Below, in pieces: positions 14,884 to 24,000 of a stretch of 49,005 nucleotides of DNA. The DNA comes from Halonatronum saccharophilum DSM 13868 (GTDB lineage: Bacteria; Bacillota; Halanaerobiia; Halobacteroidales; Halobacteroidaceae), in the NCBI RefSeq assembly GCF_000517025.1, contig NZ_KI912092.1, positions 39,619 through 88,623 on the forward strand, in the 5' to 3' direction. The notes under the pieces are model-generated. The model was not told the origin of the DNA and did not search any database. It was given only the letters and a program-made list of their open reading frames with translations. Made by a program: the position numbers and the translations under genes. Each line of letters begins with the position of its first letter. Positions within the stretch are counted from its first letter, which is position 1.

Positions 14884-16038
14884 TCATTCTTTTATCTCCC
14901 ACTTTGAGTTCATTGTAACTTGGTCACCTTCTAAGTTGATTCTCGCAGTCCAGTTATAAGGCTTGGGCCAATCCTTGAAGAAGTCTGAACCAAAGAAGTA
15001 TATGAACCTAAGCTCCCATTTGCTTATCTTAGGCTTCCATCCACCACTAGGATTAATCTCTATTAATACTTCTTCTCCAACTCTATCTATCTGGTAGTCA
15101 CCACTTATACTCCCTGCTTTCTCTCTACTTGTTGATACAAGAAACTTACCGCTTATGATAACCCCGTCCTTTAAGGCTATTATATCTGGTATAGCAGGTG
15201 AAAAATCAATCCTTAACTGGTGTTCTCCTTGGCTAATACTCATTCCTTCAATCTCATAATAGCCGTTATTCTCTCTAATACTATAACGAACATCCTCATC
15301 CCAAACCTCTCCATCAGTCCTTGGCCCTAAAGGTGATAATGACCCTTCATAATCCGCATTCCATTCTACTAAAAAAGGATCTGATGAGTAACGTGTAAAG
15401 TAACACCTTGACCAATCCAAAAAGAAAGGAAGATTTTCAACCTCTTGCTTCTTTCCAGCAATCTTTATTATACTTTCTGTCCCTGCACGCCTGACAAAAT
15501 AAAAATCATATAAGAAGTAAAGTGGCAAATAAGAAGGGTTTTCTGAGCTTCCCCCTACCGGGGCCAACAAATCAAATGGTTTAATAACTTTATCACCCTT
15601 CTCTTTTATCCTTGCCTCAACCTCTCTTCCCTTCTTATCTTCAAAAGAAAAGTAAAGGTCAACTCCCTTTGAATTAATCTCAAATTTAAAGTCTTCCATA
15701 TCTCTCTCCAAAAAATTAGCCAATCCCTTGCCAGCAACATCAAGGTTGTCCACAGAAAGCATACTAGGCTGTTGATAAACATCAACAAAGCCATCATTAC
15801 GCCAAGCTATTATCCTCAACTTACCATCTATTATCTGAGGTTCAAGGCCTGAATAGATTTGATCTGACCCTTCTTCGAAATTTATTAATAACAGCTTATC
15901 CATAGAGCTAAACTCTAAGTTAAAGGGAGAAAAGATAACTCCACTAGGCTCTTTATCATAAATACTTTGGCCCGCTTTAACTTTAGCTGAGAATATAAAC
16001 ATTAAAAGCAATATAATTAAAAATGATACTCTATTCAT
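14884..16038 (-). CDS. secreted protein of unknown family in a flavin-linked cassette
   Basis: A 384-aa protein with a Sec signal peptide (MNRVSFLIILLLMFIFSAKV, cleavage after VKA). The mature part is rich in beta-strand and aromatic residues (NPSYLPLYFLYDFYFVRR, FFLDWSRCYFTRYSSDPFLV), has no membrane segment beyond the signal, and resembles a two-part lipocalin-like fold in its rhythm. I do not recognise the family and assign no activity. It stands between an FMN-lipoprotein gene and a flavodoxin gene (gaps 64 and 44 nt), so a role outside the membrane linked to flavin electron transfer is a guess from context. Confidence 0.7.
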   Translation of the reverse strand: MNRVSFLIILLLMFIFSAKVKAGQSIYDKEPSGVIFSPFNLEFSSMDKLLLINFEEGSDQIYSGLEPQIIDGKLRIIAWRNDGFVDVYQQPSMLSVDNLDVAGKGLANFLERDMEDFKFEINSKGVDLYFSFEDKKGREVEARIKEKGDKVIKPFDLLAPVGGSSENPSYLPLYFLYDFYFVRRAGTESIIKIAGKKQEVENLPFFLDWSRCYFTRYSSDPFLVEWNADYEGSLSPLGPRTDGEVWDEDVRYSIRENNGYYEIEGMSISQGEHQLRIDFSPAIPDIIALKDGVIISGKFLVSTSREKAGSISGDYQIDRVGEEVLIEINPSGGWKPKISKWELRFIYFFGSDFFKDWPKPYNWTARINLEGDQVTMNSKWEIKE

Positions 16039-16102
16039 CCATATTACCCCTTTACTATTCTAGATTATTAATCTACATTTAAAATAATCTCTCCATTAGA
16101 TA

Positions 16103-16501
16103 TTACTTCTCGACTATTCCATTTCTAAGAGAATTTTCAGTTGCTTTTAATATAGTCTTACTGCTTATTGTAGCTCCACTAATTACATCAACTTCTACTG
16201 TCTGCTCTGCTAAAACATCTTCAGTAATTGCTTCTGCCTTACTTCCTCTCCAATTCTCATGACTTAAAATCTCAACATCCTCAATTTGATGGTCTCTAAC
16301 TTCTACTGCTACTACTACCACTACTTCTCCAGCAGTATGCTCACCTTTATATCTCCCATCCTGCACCTGACTTAAATCAACATCTTCAATGTGGGTATCT
16401 GCTAAAATCCCTTCTACATCTACATCTATACAGCCAACTAAAAGACCAGCCAACATAATTCCCATTAATAAAATAAATCCTTTTTTTCTGATTTTTGTCA
16501 T
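16103..16501 (-). CDS. FMN-binding-domain lipoprotein
   Basis: A 132-aa protein. The N-terminus is a lipoprotein signal with lipobox LVGC (C24). The rest is one FMN-binding domain as in RnfG/NqrC: YKGEHTAGEVVVVVAVEV, then the flavinylation motif SGATISSK near 110-117, where the threonine would carry FMN through a phosphoester bond. It should be a membrane-anchored extracytoplasmic electron carrier. No ApbE flavin transferase gene is seen in this window, so one elsewhere is needed. Part of the TetR-led cassette. Confidence 0.88.
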   Translation of the reverse strand: MTKIRKKGFILLMGIMLAGLLVGCIDVDVEGILADTHIEDVDLSQVQDGRYKGEHTAGEVVVVVAVEVRDHQIEDVEILSHENWRGSKAEAITEDVLAEQTVEVDVISGATISSKTILKATENSLRNGIVEK

Positions 16502-16547
16502 AATTTATCTCTCCTTTTTGTTTTTATTTCCTAACTTTATCTAACTC

Positions 16548-17369
16548 TCAATAAACATCTTTGACTGATTTCATACTCTTTAATAAATAAACTAAAAAGA
16601 AAGTACCTCCTACCCAAATCAAAAGATAAAAAGGCATCAAAGGATCTAAGCCTTCCGAAATAGAAGTGAATACCATAGCGATTAAAGCCAATCCATAAGT
16701 ACTCATTTTAAATAACATAATAGCTGATAATATAAAACCCCATGCGTTAGCCTTTAATAATAAAACTGCACTTAATATCATAGTCGGTAAGAGTATTGAT
16801 AAGTCAATAGCAAAAATTATACTAGTTCGCCATTCATAATTAATAATATGCTCAGGCAACTGCCCAGTACTAATAAAGTTAATTATTTGAATAAAATTTA
16901 CAACAATTAATGATCCAGCAATAAAAAACATAAAACCACCTATCCATTTAACAGGTAGATTCTCATTAAATCTTTGGCTAATTTCTTGAACATCAACCTT
17001 TATTAAAGCAAAAATAATAGCATAAATTGATGCTGAAACTAATACTACATAAAGTAAGAAAAAGTTGTTAAATGCACAGGCAAATAAATAAAACATATAA
17101 TTATAAAACATATAAAACAAACTACTTAACCAAAGTAACTGTCCTTTATATGAGCCTTTCATTGTAAAAAAAAGTGCCCCTATCATTAAAGGAATCACAA
17201 CCACCAATGTTACTAGATCATTACCCAAGCCAACACTTTGACTGTAGGCATTATCTTGATAGAGATCTTCCATAAAAATTCCACCTACTGATGTTATAAT
17301 CGCCAAGACAATAATAATAATAGATAAAATAAAAGAAACCTTAAATTTACTTTTTAACATGTTATCCAC
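16548..17369 (-). CDS. polytopic membrane protein, unknown family
   Basis: A 273-aa protein with seven or eight hydrophobic segments spread over its length (for example near 10-30, 52-68, 75-112, 143-168, 186-206, 210-232 and 243-263). No recognised signature. The start is GTG with a G-run 10 nt upstream. It lies directly after the TetR gene (38 nt) and before the FMN-lipoprotein gene (46 nt), so it may hand electrons to, or move something for, the lipoprotein; that is inference from position only. Confidence 0.75.
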   Translation of the reverse strand: MDNMLKSKFKVSFILSIIIIVLAIITSVGGIFMEDLYQDNAYSQSVGLGNDLVTLVVVIPLMIGALFFTMKGSYKGQLLWLSSLFYMFYNYMFYLFACAFNNFFLLYVVLVSASIYAIIFALIKVDVQEISQRFNENLPVKWIGGFMFFIAGSLIVVNFIQIINFISTGQLPEHIINYEWRTSIIFAIDLSILLPTMILSAVLLLKANAWGFILSAIMLFKMSTYGLALIAMVFTSISEGLDPLMPFYLLIWVGGTFFLVYLLKSMKSVKDVY

Positions 17370-17407
17370 CGTTCTATTTCCCCCTTATACATAATTTTTT
17401 TCATAAT

Positions 17408-17998
17408 TTAATTTTTTAGTAAATACTCAACCTCCCTTATTATCTTTTCTATCACATCTTCTCCTGTCATTTTAATACCTCTTCCTTTGATAAAGAATAA
17501 TAGATTTCCATGAATAGAGTTAGCTATTAACCCTAATAAAATATCTACCTCTTCTTTACTTATTCCCTTTTCTTTAGCATACTCTTCTAAATTTCTTGCT
17601 GATGATTTTACCACCTCTGGCAAATAATCTTCTGCTATAATCTCTTTTGGGGGAATACCCAAATCCTCAAGAAATAATAATTGATATATCTTAGGATTTT
17701 CAATAAAAAATTGTGCATATACCTTAGCTAAATTAATTGACTTCTCTTTTGGAGTACTGTACTTTTTCATCTCTTTTAATAACTCTTTTTTACAATCATC
17801 AAAAAAATCCACCACACAATAAAATAACAATTGGTTTAAATCTGTAAAATAATTATATAAGGTTCCTGGGGCATAACCTGCAAGATGAGCTACCTTCTTT
17901 ACGGTTAAATTTCCAACCCCTTCTTCTTTAACAATCTGCTTAGCCGCCTCAATGAAATACCCCCTCATCCGCTGCTGCTGAATTTCTTTTCTATCCAT
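17408..17998 (-). CDS. TetR-family transcriptional regulator
   Basis: A 196-aa regulator. The N-terminal helix-turn-helix is typical: RGYFIEAAKQIVKEEGVGNL, then VKKVAHLAGYAPGTLYNYF. The ligand domain is unassignable. The ATG at 17998 is chosen because AAGGAG is 9 nt upstream; reading further upstream would run into a repeat (18056-18188). It is the first gene of a cassette with membrane protein, FMN-lipoprotein, secreted protein and flavodoxin. A perfect 7-bp inverted repeat just after the likely start site (18205-18223) is a good candidate for autoregulation. Confidence 0.9.
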   Translation of the reverse strand: MDRKEIQQQRMRGYFIEAAKQIVKEEGVGNLTVKKVAHLAGYAPGTLYNYFTDLNQLLFYCVVDFFDDCKKELLKEMKKYSTPKEKSINLAKVYAQFFIENPKIYQLLFLEDLGIPPKEIIAEDYLPEVVKSSARNLEEYAKEKGISKEEVDILLGLIANSIHGNLLFFIKGRGIKMTGEDVIEKIIREVEYLLKN

Positions 17999-18055
17999 TG
18001 ATTCCATCTCCTTATCTTTACTAAGTAATTTATATGTTGGTTTGAAGTTGAATTG

Positions 18056-18188
18056 TATAGTAATATAGTTACAGTTGATAATTGTCAATTGATAATTGAT
18101 AGTTAAAACCTTAAAAACCAAAGTTCTTGTAAGGTTTTGACCTTAACTATCAATTATCAATTTGAAAAGTGCAACTTTATTACTATTA
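18056..18188. repeat. full-length composite repeat (ATTGATA word type) in the TetR leader
   Basis: Complete structure: TATAGTAATATAGTT end, array of ATAATTG/TCAATTG words, core TTAAAACCTTAAAAACC ... GTAAGGTTTTGACCTTAA, inverted array ACTATCAATTATCAATT, then GTGCAACTTTATTACTATTA. It lies between the promoter and the start of the TetR gene, so it must be transcribed as part of the leader. Confidence 0.85.
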
Positions 18189-18204
18189 AACCACATCATA
18201 AATC

Positions 18205-18223
18205 GCATTCACCTTTTGAATGC
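18205..18223. promoter_or_regulatory. candidate TetR operator
   Basis: Perfect inverted repeat GCATTCA-N5-TGAATGC placed a few bases after the expected transcription start of the promoter at 18237-18265. Size and position fit a TetR operator. Binding is inferred. Confidence 0.5.
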
Positions 18224-18236
18224 TGTTCATAATATA

Positions 18237-18265
18237 AATATACTTCATTAAACTTGTTTTGTCAA
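18237..18265 (-). promoter_or_regulatory. promoter of the TetR-flavin cassette
   Basis: Minus strand: -35 TTGACA (18265-18260), 17-nt spacer, -10 TATATT (18242-18237). Confidence 0.75.
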
Positions 18266-18290
18266 TACTTTCGGTAAAATATACCCAAAT

Positions 18291-18330
18291 AAATAGAGTA
18301 TGTTAACTTTAAAGTTAACATACTCTATTT
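18291..18330. terminator. 40-nt perfect palindromic terminator after the DUF368 gene
   Basis: Perfect inverted repeat centred at 18310/18311 with outer ends AAATAGAGTATG and CATACTCTATTT. It begins 8 nt after the stop of the DUF368 gene and insulates the TetR promoter. Confidence 0.85.
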
Positions 18331-18337
18331 AAAGATT

Positions 18338-19111
18338 TTAAATTTCTCCAAGTATCCTATTCTTATCCAATCTCCAAATAATAAATCCCCCAAGAACAAA
18401 GCCTATAATCTCTAATAATCCAAGGCTATCAGGAAGAACACTCCTCATAGAACCCAATATTAAACCTGTTAAGAAAGCCATTACTGGAGAATTATATCTA
18501 TTTAATAGATAGGAAAGGGTCCATGAAAAGATTAACAACCCAACTCCCACTCCAAAACCAAATACTAATAAGACAATTATATTCAATGTACTAATAGCCT
18601 CTAATACCCCTTGATAAAGACCTAGCATAATCAACAATGTTCCCCCACTAACTCCTGGAAGAATCATTGCTATACTCCCTATAGTTCCACCAAAGAAGAA
18701 TCGGGCCAAGGATATATCACTAGTTAAAACAACTGTATCTATATCAATTGAATAAAAATAAGTAAATATTAATCCTACTATAGCAAGGAAAATAGACTTG
18801 AAATTAAAATTTTCCACCTGATCTGCCGTTATCTTACTAGAAGCAAAGATAAGACCTAAAAGAAGGGCCAACATAAAACCCCTAAGATTACTCTCTAATA
18901 AACCAATAATCAATTTAGAGCTTACCCCTACCCCAATGACTGCACCGATACCAATAGGTATGAGCATTCTTAAATTAAGGTTTTTAATACTGTTTATCAA
19001 TCTCTCATAAATCCTTAAAATCAAAGCTACAGTACCCCCACTAACCCCAGGTAAGGTATTGGCCATACCAATAGGGATACCTTTAATTAAATACTCCCAA
19101 AATCCCTTCAT
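18338..19111 (-). CDS. DUF368 membrane protein (PopT-like undecaprenyl-phosphate translocase)
   Basis: A 257-aa polytopic protein with the DUF368 signature repeated in both halves: NTLPGVSGGTVALILRIYE near 18-36 and MILPGVSGGTLLIMLGLY near 147-164. This internal duplication is the inverted-repeat fold of the family. DUF368 proteins (PopT) have been shown to recycle the lipid carrier undecaprenyl phosphate across the cytoplasmic membrane for cell-wall synthesis. Length and motifs fit. AAAGGAGG precedes the ATG. Single-gene unit between repeats. Confidence 0.9.
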   Translation of the reverse strand: MKGFWEYLIKGIPIGMANTLPGVSGGTVALILRIYERLINSIKNLNLRMLIPIGIGAVIGVGVSSKLIIGLLESNLRGFMLALLLGLIFASSKITADQVENFNFKSIFLAIVGLIFTYFYSIDIDTVVLTSDISLARFFFGGTIGSIAMILPGVSGGTLLIMLGLYQGVLEAISTLNIIVLLVFGFGVGVGLLIFSWTLSYLLNRYNSPVMAFLTGLILGSMRSVLPDSLGLLEIIGFVLGGFIIWRLDKNRILGEI

Positions 19112-19135
19112 ACTACCTCCTTTTATAGTTTACAG

Positions 19136-19258
19136 TTTAAAATTGACAATTGATAGTTAAAAAACTTAAAATCAAAAACTTATAACCTTTAGTTTCTATA
19201 TTTTAATCTTTATATTTTTGATCTTAACTATCAATTGTCAACTATCAATTTTCAATTG
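19136..19258. repeat. heptamer-array repeat (ATTGATA type) overlapping a gene end
   Basis: Left array TTGACAATTGATAGTT, long AT-rich core with CCTTTAGTTTC, right array ACTATCAATTGTCAACTATC. The right arm runs into the last codons of the beta-helix gene and supplies its stop codon. Confidence 0.8.
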
Positions 19259-20212
19259 CTCGTTATACTTTGTTTGCAAAAACTTAAGCAACTTCTTTTC
19301 AGCCTTATATTCATCTACTGGCTTAGCAGGTGACCCAATTACTGTAACTTTAGGTGCAACCTCTCTTCCATAAGGAACTGTAGATCCCGAACCTACTGTC
19401 GCTTCATCGCCTATGGTTGCAGTATGTACTACAGAATTAGATCCAATCATAACCTTAGACCCAATCTTACCACCGACAATAGCTCCACTACCGATAAAAC
19501 TTCCAGAGTTTATAACAGTAGATATAACTAATCTATCTTCAGCACTCTCTAGAGTAGCCTTCTTCCTACCTACATTGAATATCCTAGCCATCGGGCCAAT
19601 TCTAATATTATCCTTAATATCTACATTGCTCTCAATATTAGCTGCTGTACCAATGGAAACATCATTACCAATATTAACGTTGGCCCTGATAGTGACATTC
19701 TCTTCAATGGTAACATTATCACCTATCTTTACATTATTACCTATGATAGCACCAGTTCCTATATGACAATTATCACCAATCTCAGTCTGCCCTCTAACAA
19801 CTACGCCACTACCTATAAAGGTTCCTTCTCCAATACTAACCTCTTCTTGTAAAATAGCATTTCCTACCACCCTACTAAAAGAACCTATAGAAACACCATC
19901 ATATAACTCAGCCATAGAACTTACACTAGCTTTAGATGCTAAATCTATATCCCTTACCTGTTGATATTCTCTAGGATTTTCATACTCTAAAACTGGGAGA
20001 ACAGTAATTGCTGGATCAAGGCTACTCTCTTTTATCAAAGATAGAACCTCTTCCTTATTTTGACTTGGAATAATAGTAGAAAACTCTACCTTACGACCAT
20101 CACTCTGTCGAACAACTTTAACAGAATAATCAATCTTATGATAGTTAAATATCTGACGCAAACGATAACTTATTGTTCCCCTTATTGTAGCAACTATTTG
20201 ACAATAATCCAT
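19238..20212 (-). CDS. left-handed beta-helix (hexapeptide-repeat) protein
   Basis: A 324-aa cytoplasmic protein. After about 85 residues of alpha/beta sequence comes a long run of hexapeptide repeats (IGEGTFIGSGVVVRG, IGDNCHIGTGAIIG and more) to about residue 275, giving roughly 12-14 rungs. This fold occurs in acyltransferases, sugar-nucleotide acetyltransferases and gamma-carbonic anhydrases; no histidine triad is seen, so acyltransferase-like is likelier, substrate unknown. The ATG at 20212 has TGGAG 7-8 nt upstream; reading 15 codons further starts inside a repeat. The last residues (QLKIDS) and stop are encoded by the repeat at 19136-19258. Confidence 0.8.
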   Translation of the reverse strand: MDYCQIVATIRGTISYRLRQIFNYHKIDYSVKVVRQSDGRKVEFSTIIPSQNKEEVLSLIKESSLDPAITVLPVLEYENPREYQQVRDIDLASKASVSSMAELYDGVSIGSFSRVVGNAILQEEVSIGEGTFIGSGVVVRGQTEIGDNCHIGTGAIIGNNVKIGDNVTIEENVTIRANVNIGNDVSIGTAANIESNVDIKDNIRIGPMARIFNVGRKKATLESAEDRLVISTVINSGSFIGSGAIVGGKIGSKVMIGSNSVVHTATIGDEATVGSGSTVPYGREVAPKVTVIGSPAKPVDEYKAEKKLLKFLQTKYNEQLKIDS

Positions 20213-20242
20213 ATCTTCACTCCATTCCAAGAAAGCAAATTT

Positions 20243-20370
20243 ATAAGAATAAAGCATAGCTTTATTCTTATAGAATCAGGAACCTGGAATCTAGAATCAG
20301 TAAAATTATTTTTAAATCTTTTACCCTTTATGATCTTACTGATTGCCTATTCCTGATTCCAGACTACTAA
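20243..20370. repeat. composite repeat (GGAATCT / CTGATTC word type)
   Basis: Palindrome ATAAGAATAAAG/CTTTATTCTTAT at 20243-20271, then GAATCAGGAACCTGGAATCT, an AT-rich core, and inverted words ACTGATTGCCTATTCCTGATT. It fills the gap between the PgpA-family gene and the beta-helix gene. Confidence 0.7.
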
Positions 20371-20372
20371 AC

Positions 20373-20876
20373 TTATGATACCTCTTTTTCTTCCTTCATC
20401 TTTGCTTCTTTTTCATTTCGCTTTTGGTGAGCAATTCTAGCCGAAGCTGCTGAAGCAATACCAGCTACTAAGTCATCTAAGAAGGTATTAACCTTGTCAT
20501 GGTTTGTATCTAACTTTTCCATTATCCCAAACTTGTTCTTATCTAAATACCCAAAACTGGTAAACCCAATGGTTCCATATATGTTAGCAATAGCTAAAGC
20601 CAAGCTCTCATCTACACCATATAAAGGTTCATCAGATTTAATTATACTGGACAAAGGTTCCTCTATATGTCCTTTTTCAGTAAGTTTATCTAAAGCTATC
20701 CCTGTTAACAGGGTATATTGTACCTCTCTTTTTTCTAATACTTTATGAACTGATTCTAAACATTCATCAATACTTAAATTTTCACTATAAGGTTTTTGTA
20801 GAGTGTATACTATATCTGCTACTGCCTTTAATTTAACTCCTCTTTCCTCTAAACGTTCAATTATTATATCTTTCAT
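20373..20876 (-). CDS. phosphatidylglycerophosphatase A family protein (YutG-like)
   Basis: A 167-aa protein of the PgpA/YutG family. Central motif YGTIGFTSFGYLDKNKFGIM near 104-123 and the acidic stretch NTFLDDLVAGIASAASARI near 134-152 match soluble Firmicute members, which lack the membrane helices of E. coli PgpA. Proposed activity is dephosphorylation of a phospholipid precursor, but the physiological role of this subgroup is uncertain. The tail is rich in Lys and Glu (EKEAKMKEEKEVS). GGAGGGGG precedes the ATG. Confidence 0.85.
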   Translation of the reverse strand: MKDIIIERLEERGVKLKAVADIVYTLQKPYSENLSIDECLESVHKVLEKREVQYTLLTGIALDKLTEKGHIEEPLSSIIKSDEPLYGVDESLALAIANIYGTIGFTSFGYLDKNKFGIMEKLDTNHDKVNTFLDDLVAGIASAASARIAHQKRNEKEAKMKEEKEVS

Positions 20877-21075
20877 AAATCCCCCTCCTATAAAATTAAT
20901 TTTTAAAAAAACATTGAATTGTATATTTATTATATTAAATATAACTATATAGGAATCTAGTTCTAATGTACAATCTATATATAAGTTCTAAATAATATCT
21001 AATCATATATTTTCACTTATTAATTGTACATTAAAAATAGTACTATATCTCTATTATATATTATATGCTAGCCCA

Positions 21076-24000
21076 TTATAAAGAGTGCCTTATGCTAATT
21101 GTGTTAAGTTCTTCCTTTAATAAAGGGGTCCACTTTATATTATACTTAGAATCTAACTTTATACTTATCCTCTGATCATTAATTAGCAAATGAAGATAAA
21201 CTCTTCTTTGACCAGAGTTGTTTAATAATATATTCTTTAACTCCTTAATATCAATATCACTATTACTTCCAAACTGTAAATGTAATGGCTTTAGATCACT
21301 CTTAACCCTAAGTTCAGTATTTAAATCACCTATTTTTTGAGCAATTATCTTTCTTTCATCATCTACTCTGCCCTCAACCATAATAGTATTACCTTCCAAA
21401 AGTAAATGACTATACTTATTATAATGAGTAGGAAATACTACAACCTCAAATTCACCAACCTCATCTTCAAGAGTTAAAAAAGCCATAGCTTTATTACTTT
21501 TAGTTATTATTTCGCGATTAAAGCTAATTAATCCTCCTATTAAAACATTATCCTTCTTTCCCTTAAGCTCTTTACTACTTATACTCCTCTTTTCTTTTAT
21601 CATAGGTAAGTCCTCATCCAAAGGATGTCCAGATAGATAAAAACCAAGAACATCCTTCTCTTGGGCCAACAACCTTTTAGGTTCAAACTCTTTAATTGGA
21701 GGTATCTCTATCTCTTGAGCAATAAATTCTTGCTCATCTTCAAAGAGATCAAAGAAGCTTCTTTGACCATTACCCTGCTCCTTTTGAATTCGTTGGCCCT
21801 CTTCAAATAAACCCGATAACATATCTAACATCTGAGAGCGATGAAGATTTAAAGAATCCATAGCCCCTGCTTTAATCAAGCTTTCAATCACCCTTTGATT
21901 AACCTTAGATAGATTTACTCGATAGCAAAAGTCCTTTAAATCTTTAAACTTCTCCTTCTCTCTAGCTTCAATTATAGCTTCAATAGCTTTTTGGCCCGCA
22001 TTCTTTACTGCCTCTAAACCAAAACGAATATTTCCACCTTCCACCTTAAAGTTAACTCCACTAGAGTTGACATCAGGTGGGAGAATCTTAATTCCTACTC
22101 TTTTAGATTCATTGATATACTCGCCTACCTTATCACTATTACCAATCACACTACCCATTAAGGCTGCCATAAACTGAACAGGATAGTGAGCCTTTAAATA
22201 AGCTGTCCAATAAGAGACATATCCATAAGCAGCACTATGAGCCTTATTAAAGCCATAACCACTAAAATACTCAATCAATTCAAAGAGTTCATTGGCCAAC
22301 TCTTTAGAATAACCTCTATTAAGAGCACCTTCAACCTTTTCATTACCATTTATAAATATCTCCCGATGCTTCTTCATAACCTCTGTCTTCTTCTTACCCA
22401 TTGCCCTTCTTAATATATCTGCTTCACCTAAAGAATACCCAGCCACCTTCTGAACTATCTGCATAACCTGTTCTTGATAGAGGATTACTCCATAGGTCGG
22501 CTCTAATATCTCCTTCAAATCTGGATGAAGGTATTCAATCTCCTTCTCCCCATGACGCCTAGCAATAAAATCATCTACCATCCCACTTCCCAAAGGCCCT
22601 GGCCTATAAAGGGCCAACAAAGAGATTATATCTTCTATCTCTTCTGGTTTTAATTTAGCAATCAAGCGGCGCATCCCGTCACTCTCTAACTGAAAAACAC
22701 CTAAGCTATCACCAGAACTTAACAATTGATAGGTATCTTGATCATCTAAAGGGACACTTGCTAAGTCTACATCTTCTCCTCGATTTTCTTTTATCAAAGC
22801 TAAAGCCTTATTAATTACAGTTAAGGTTCTTAAACCTAAAAAGTCCATCTTTAAAAGTCCTAAAGCCTCTAAATCTCCCATTGGATATTGGGTAGTTACC
22901 TCACCCTTATTCGAGTATAAAGGAGTATAATCTGTAATTTCTCCTTTGGTAATAACAACACCAGCAGCATGAGTAGATGCATGACGGGCCAACCCCTCAA
23001 GCTTCTTAGAATAATCAATTATCTCTTTGGCTTCATAATCAGATTTATATAAATTCTGTAATTCCTCAGACTCTTCCATAGCCCTTTCTAAGGTTATCCC
23101 TAAAGAGTTAGGAATGGCCTTAGCCACCTTATCAGTCTTCCCATAACTTACACCTAAAGCCCTTCCTACATCACGCACTGCTGCCTTAGCTGCCATGGTT
23201 CCAAAGGTTATTATCTGTGCTACCCTATCTTGACCATACTTCTTAACTACATAATCTATTACCTCATCACGCCGCTCATAACAAAAATCAATATCAATAT
23301 CAGGCATTGATATCCGAGCTGGATTTAAGAACCGCTCAAAGAGGAGATTATGCTTTAAAGGGTCAATTTCAGTTATATCCAAAAGATACGAGACTATACT
23401 AGACGCCGCACTTCCCCGACCCGGGCCAACGATAATACTATTATCCTTAGCATATCTAATAAAATCTCTAACAATTAAGAAGTAAGCTGGATATCCCATC
23501 TGATTAATTACTCCAAGCTCATATTCGATTCTATCCTTTATCTCATCAGTCAATTGACCATACTTCTCCTCTACCCCTTTATAAACAAGTTTCTTCAAGT
23601 AAGACTCTAAGGTCTCCTCTTGAGGTACGTCATAATGTGGTAAGAGGGTCTGATCAAAATCTAAATCTACATTACACCTTTTAGCAATCTTTAAGGTATT
23701 CTCTAAAGCCTCTGGATAGTCATTAAATATCTCTCCCATCTCTTGAGGAGATTTAAAGTAAAATTGATCATTAGGAAATTTCATCCTCTCAGTATCCTTC
23801 ACCTCTTTACCTGTCTGAATGCACAAGAGAAGATCATGGGCTTTAGCATCATCTTCATCTAAATAATGGACATCATTAGTCGCTACTAAAGGTATATCTA
23901 ACTCTTGACTTAATTGGACTAAACCTTTATTGACAATATGTTGTTCTGCTAATCCATGGTCTTGTAACTCCAAGAAGAAATTACCTTTAGCAAATATACT

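Noticed and set aside
17999-18121. Longer N-terminus for the TetR regulator
   Set aside because: The extension is a translated repeat (LTINYQLTIINCNY) with no ribosome site; AAGGAG is correctly spaced only for the ATG at 17998.
19413-19766. Plus-strand open frame of 117 codons with hydrophobic repeats
   Set aside because: A mirror of the hexapeptide repeats on the minus strand; periodic composition creates the frame.
20213-20257. Longer N-terminus for the beta-helix protein
   Set aside because: It begins in a repeat palindrome; the ATG at 20212 has the only plausible ribosome site.
20965-21032. Inverted pair AATGTACAAT / ATTGTACATT upstream of the PgpA-family gene as an operator
   Set aside because: The arms are about 48 nt apart in very AT-rich DNA with no clear promoter beside them; too weak to call.
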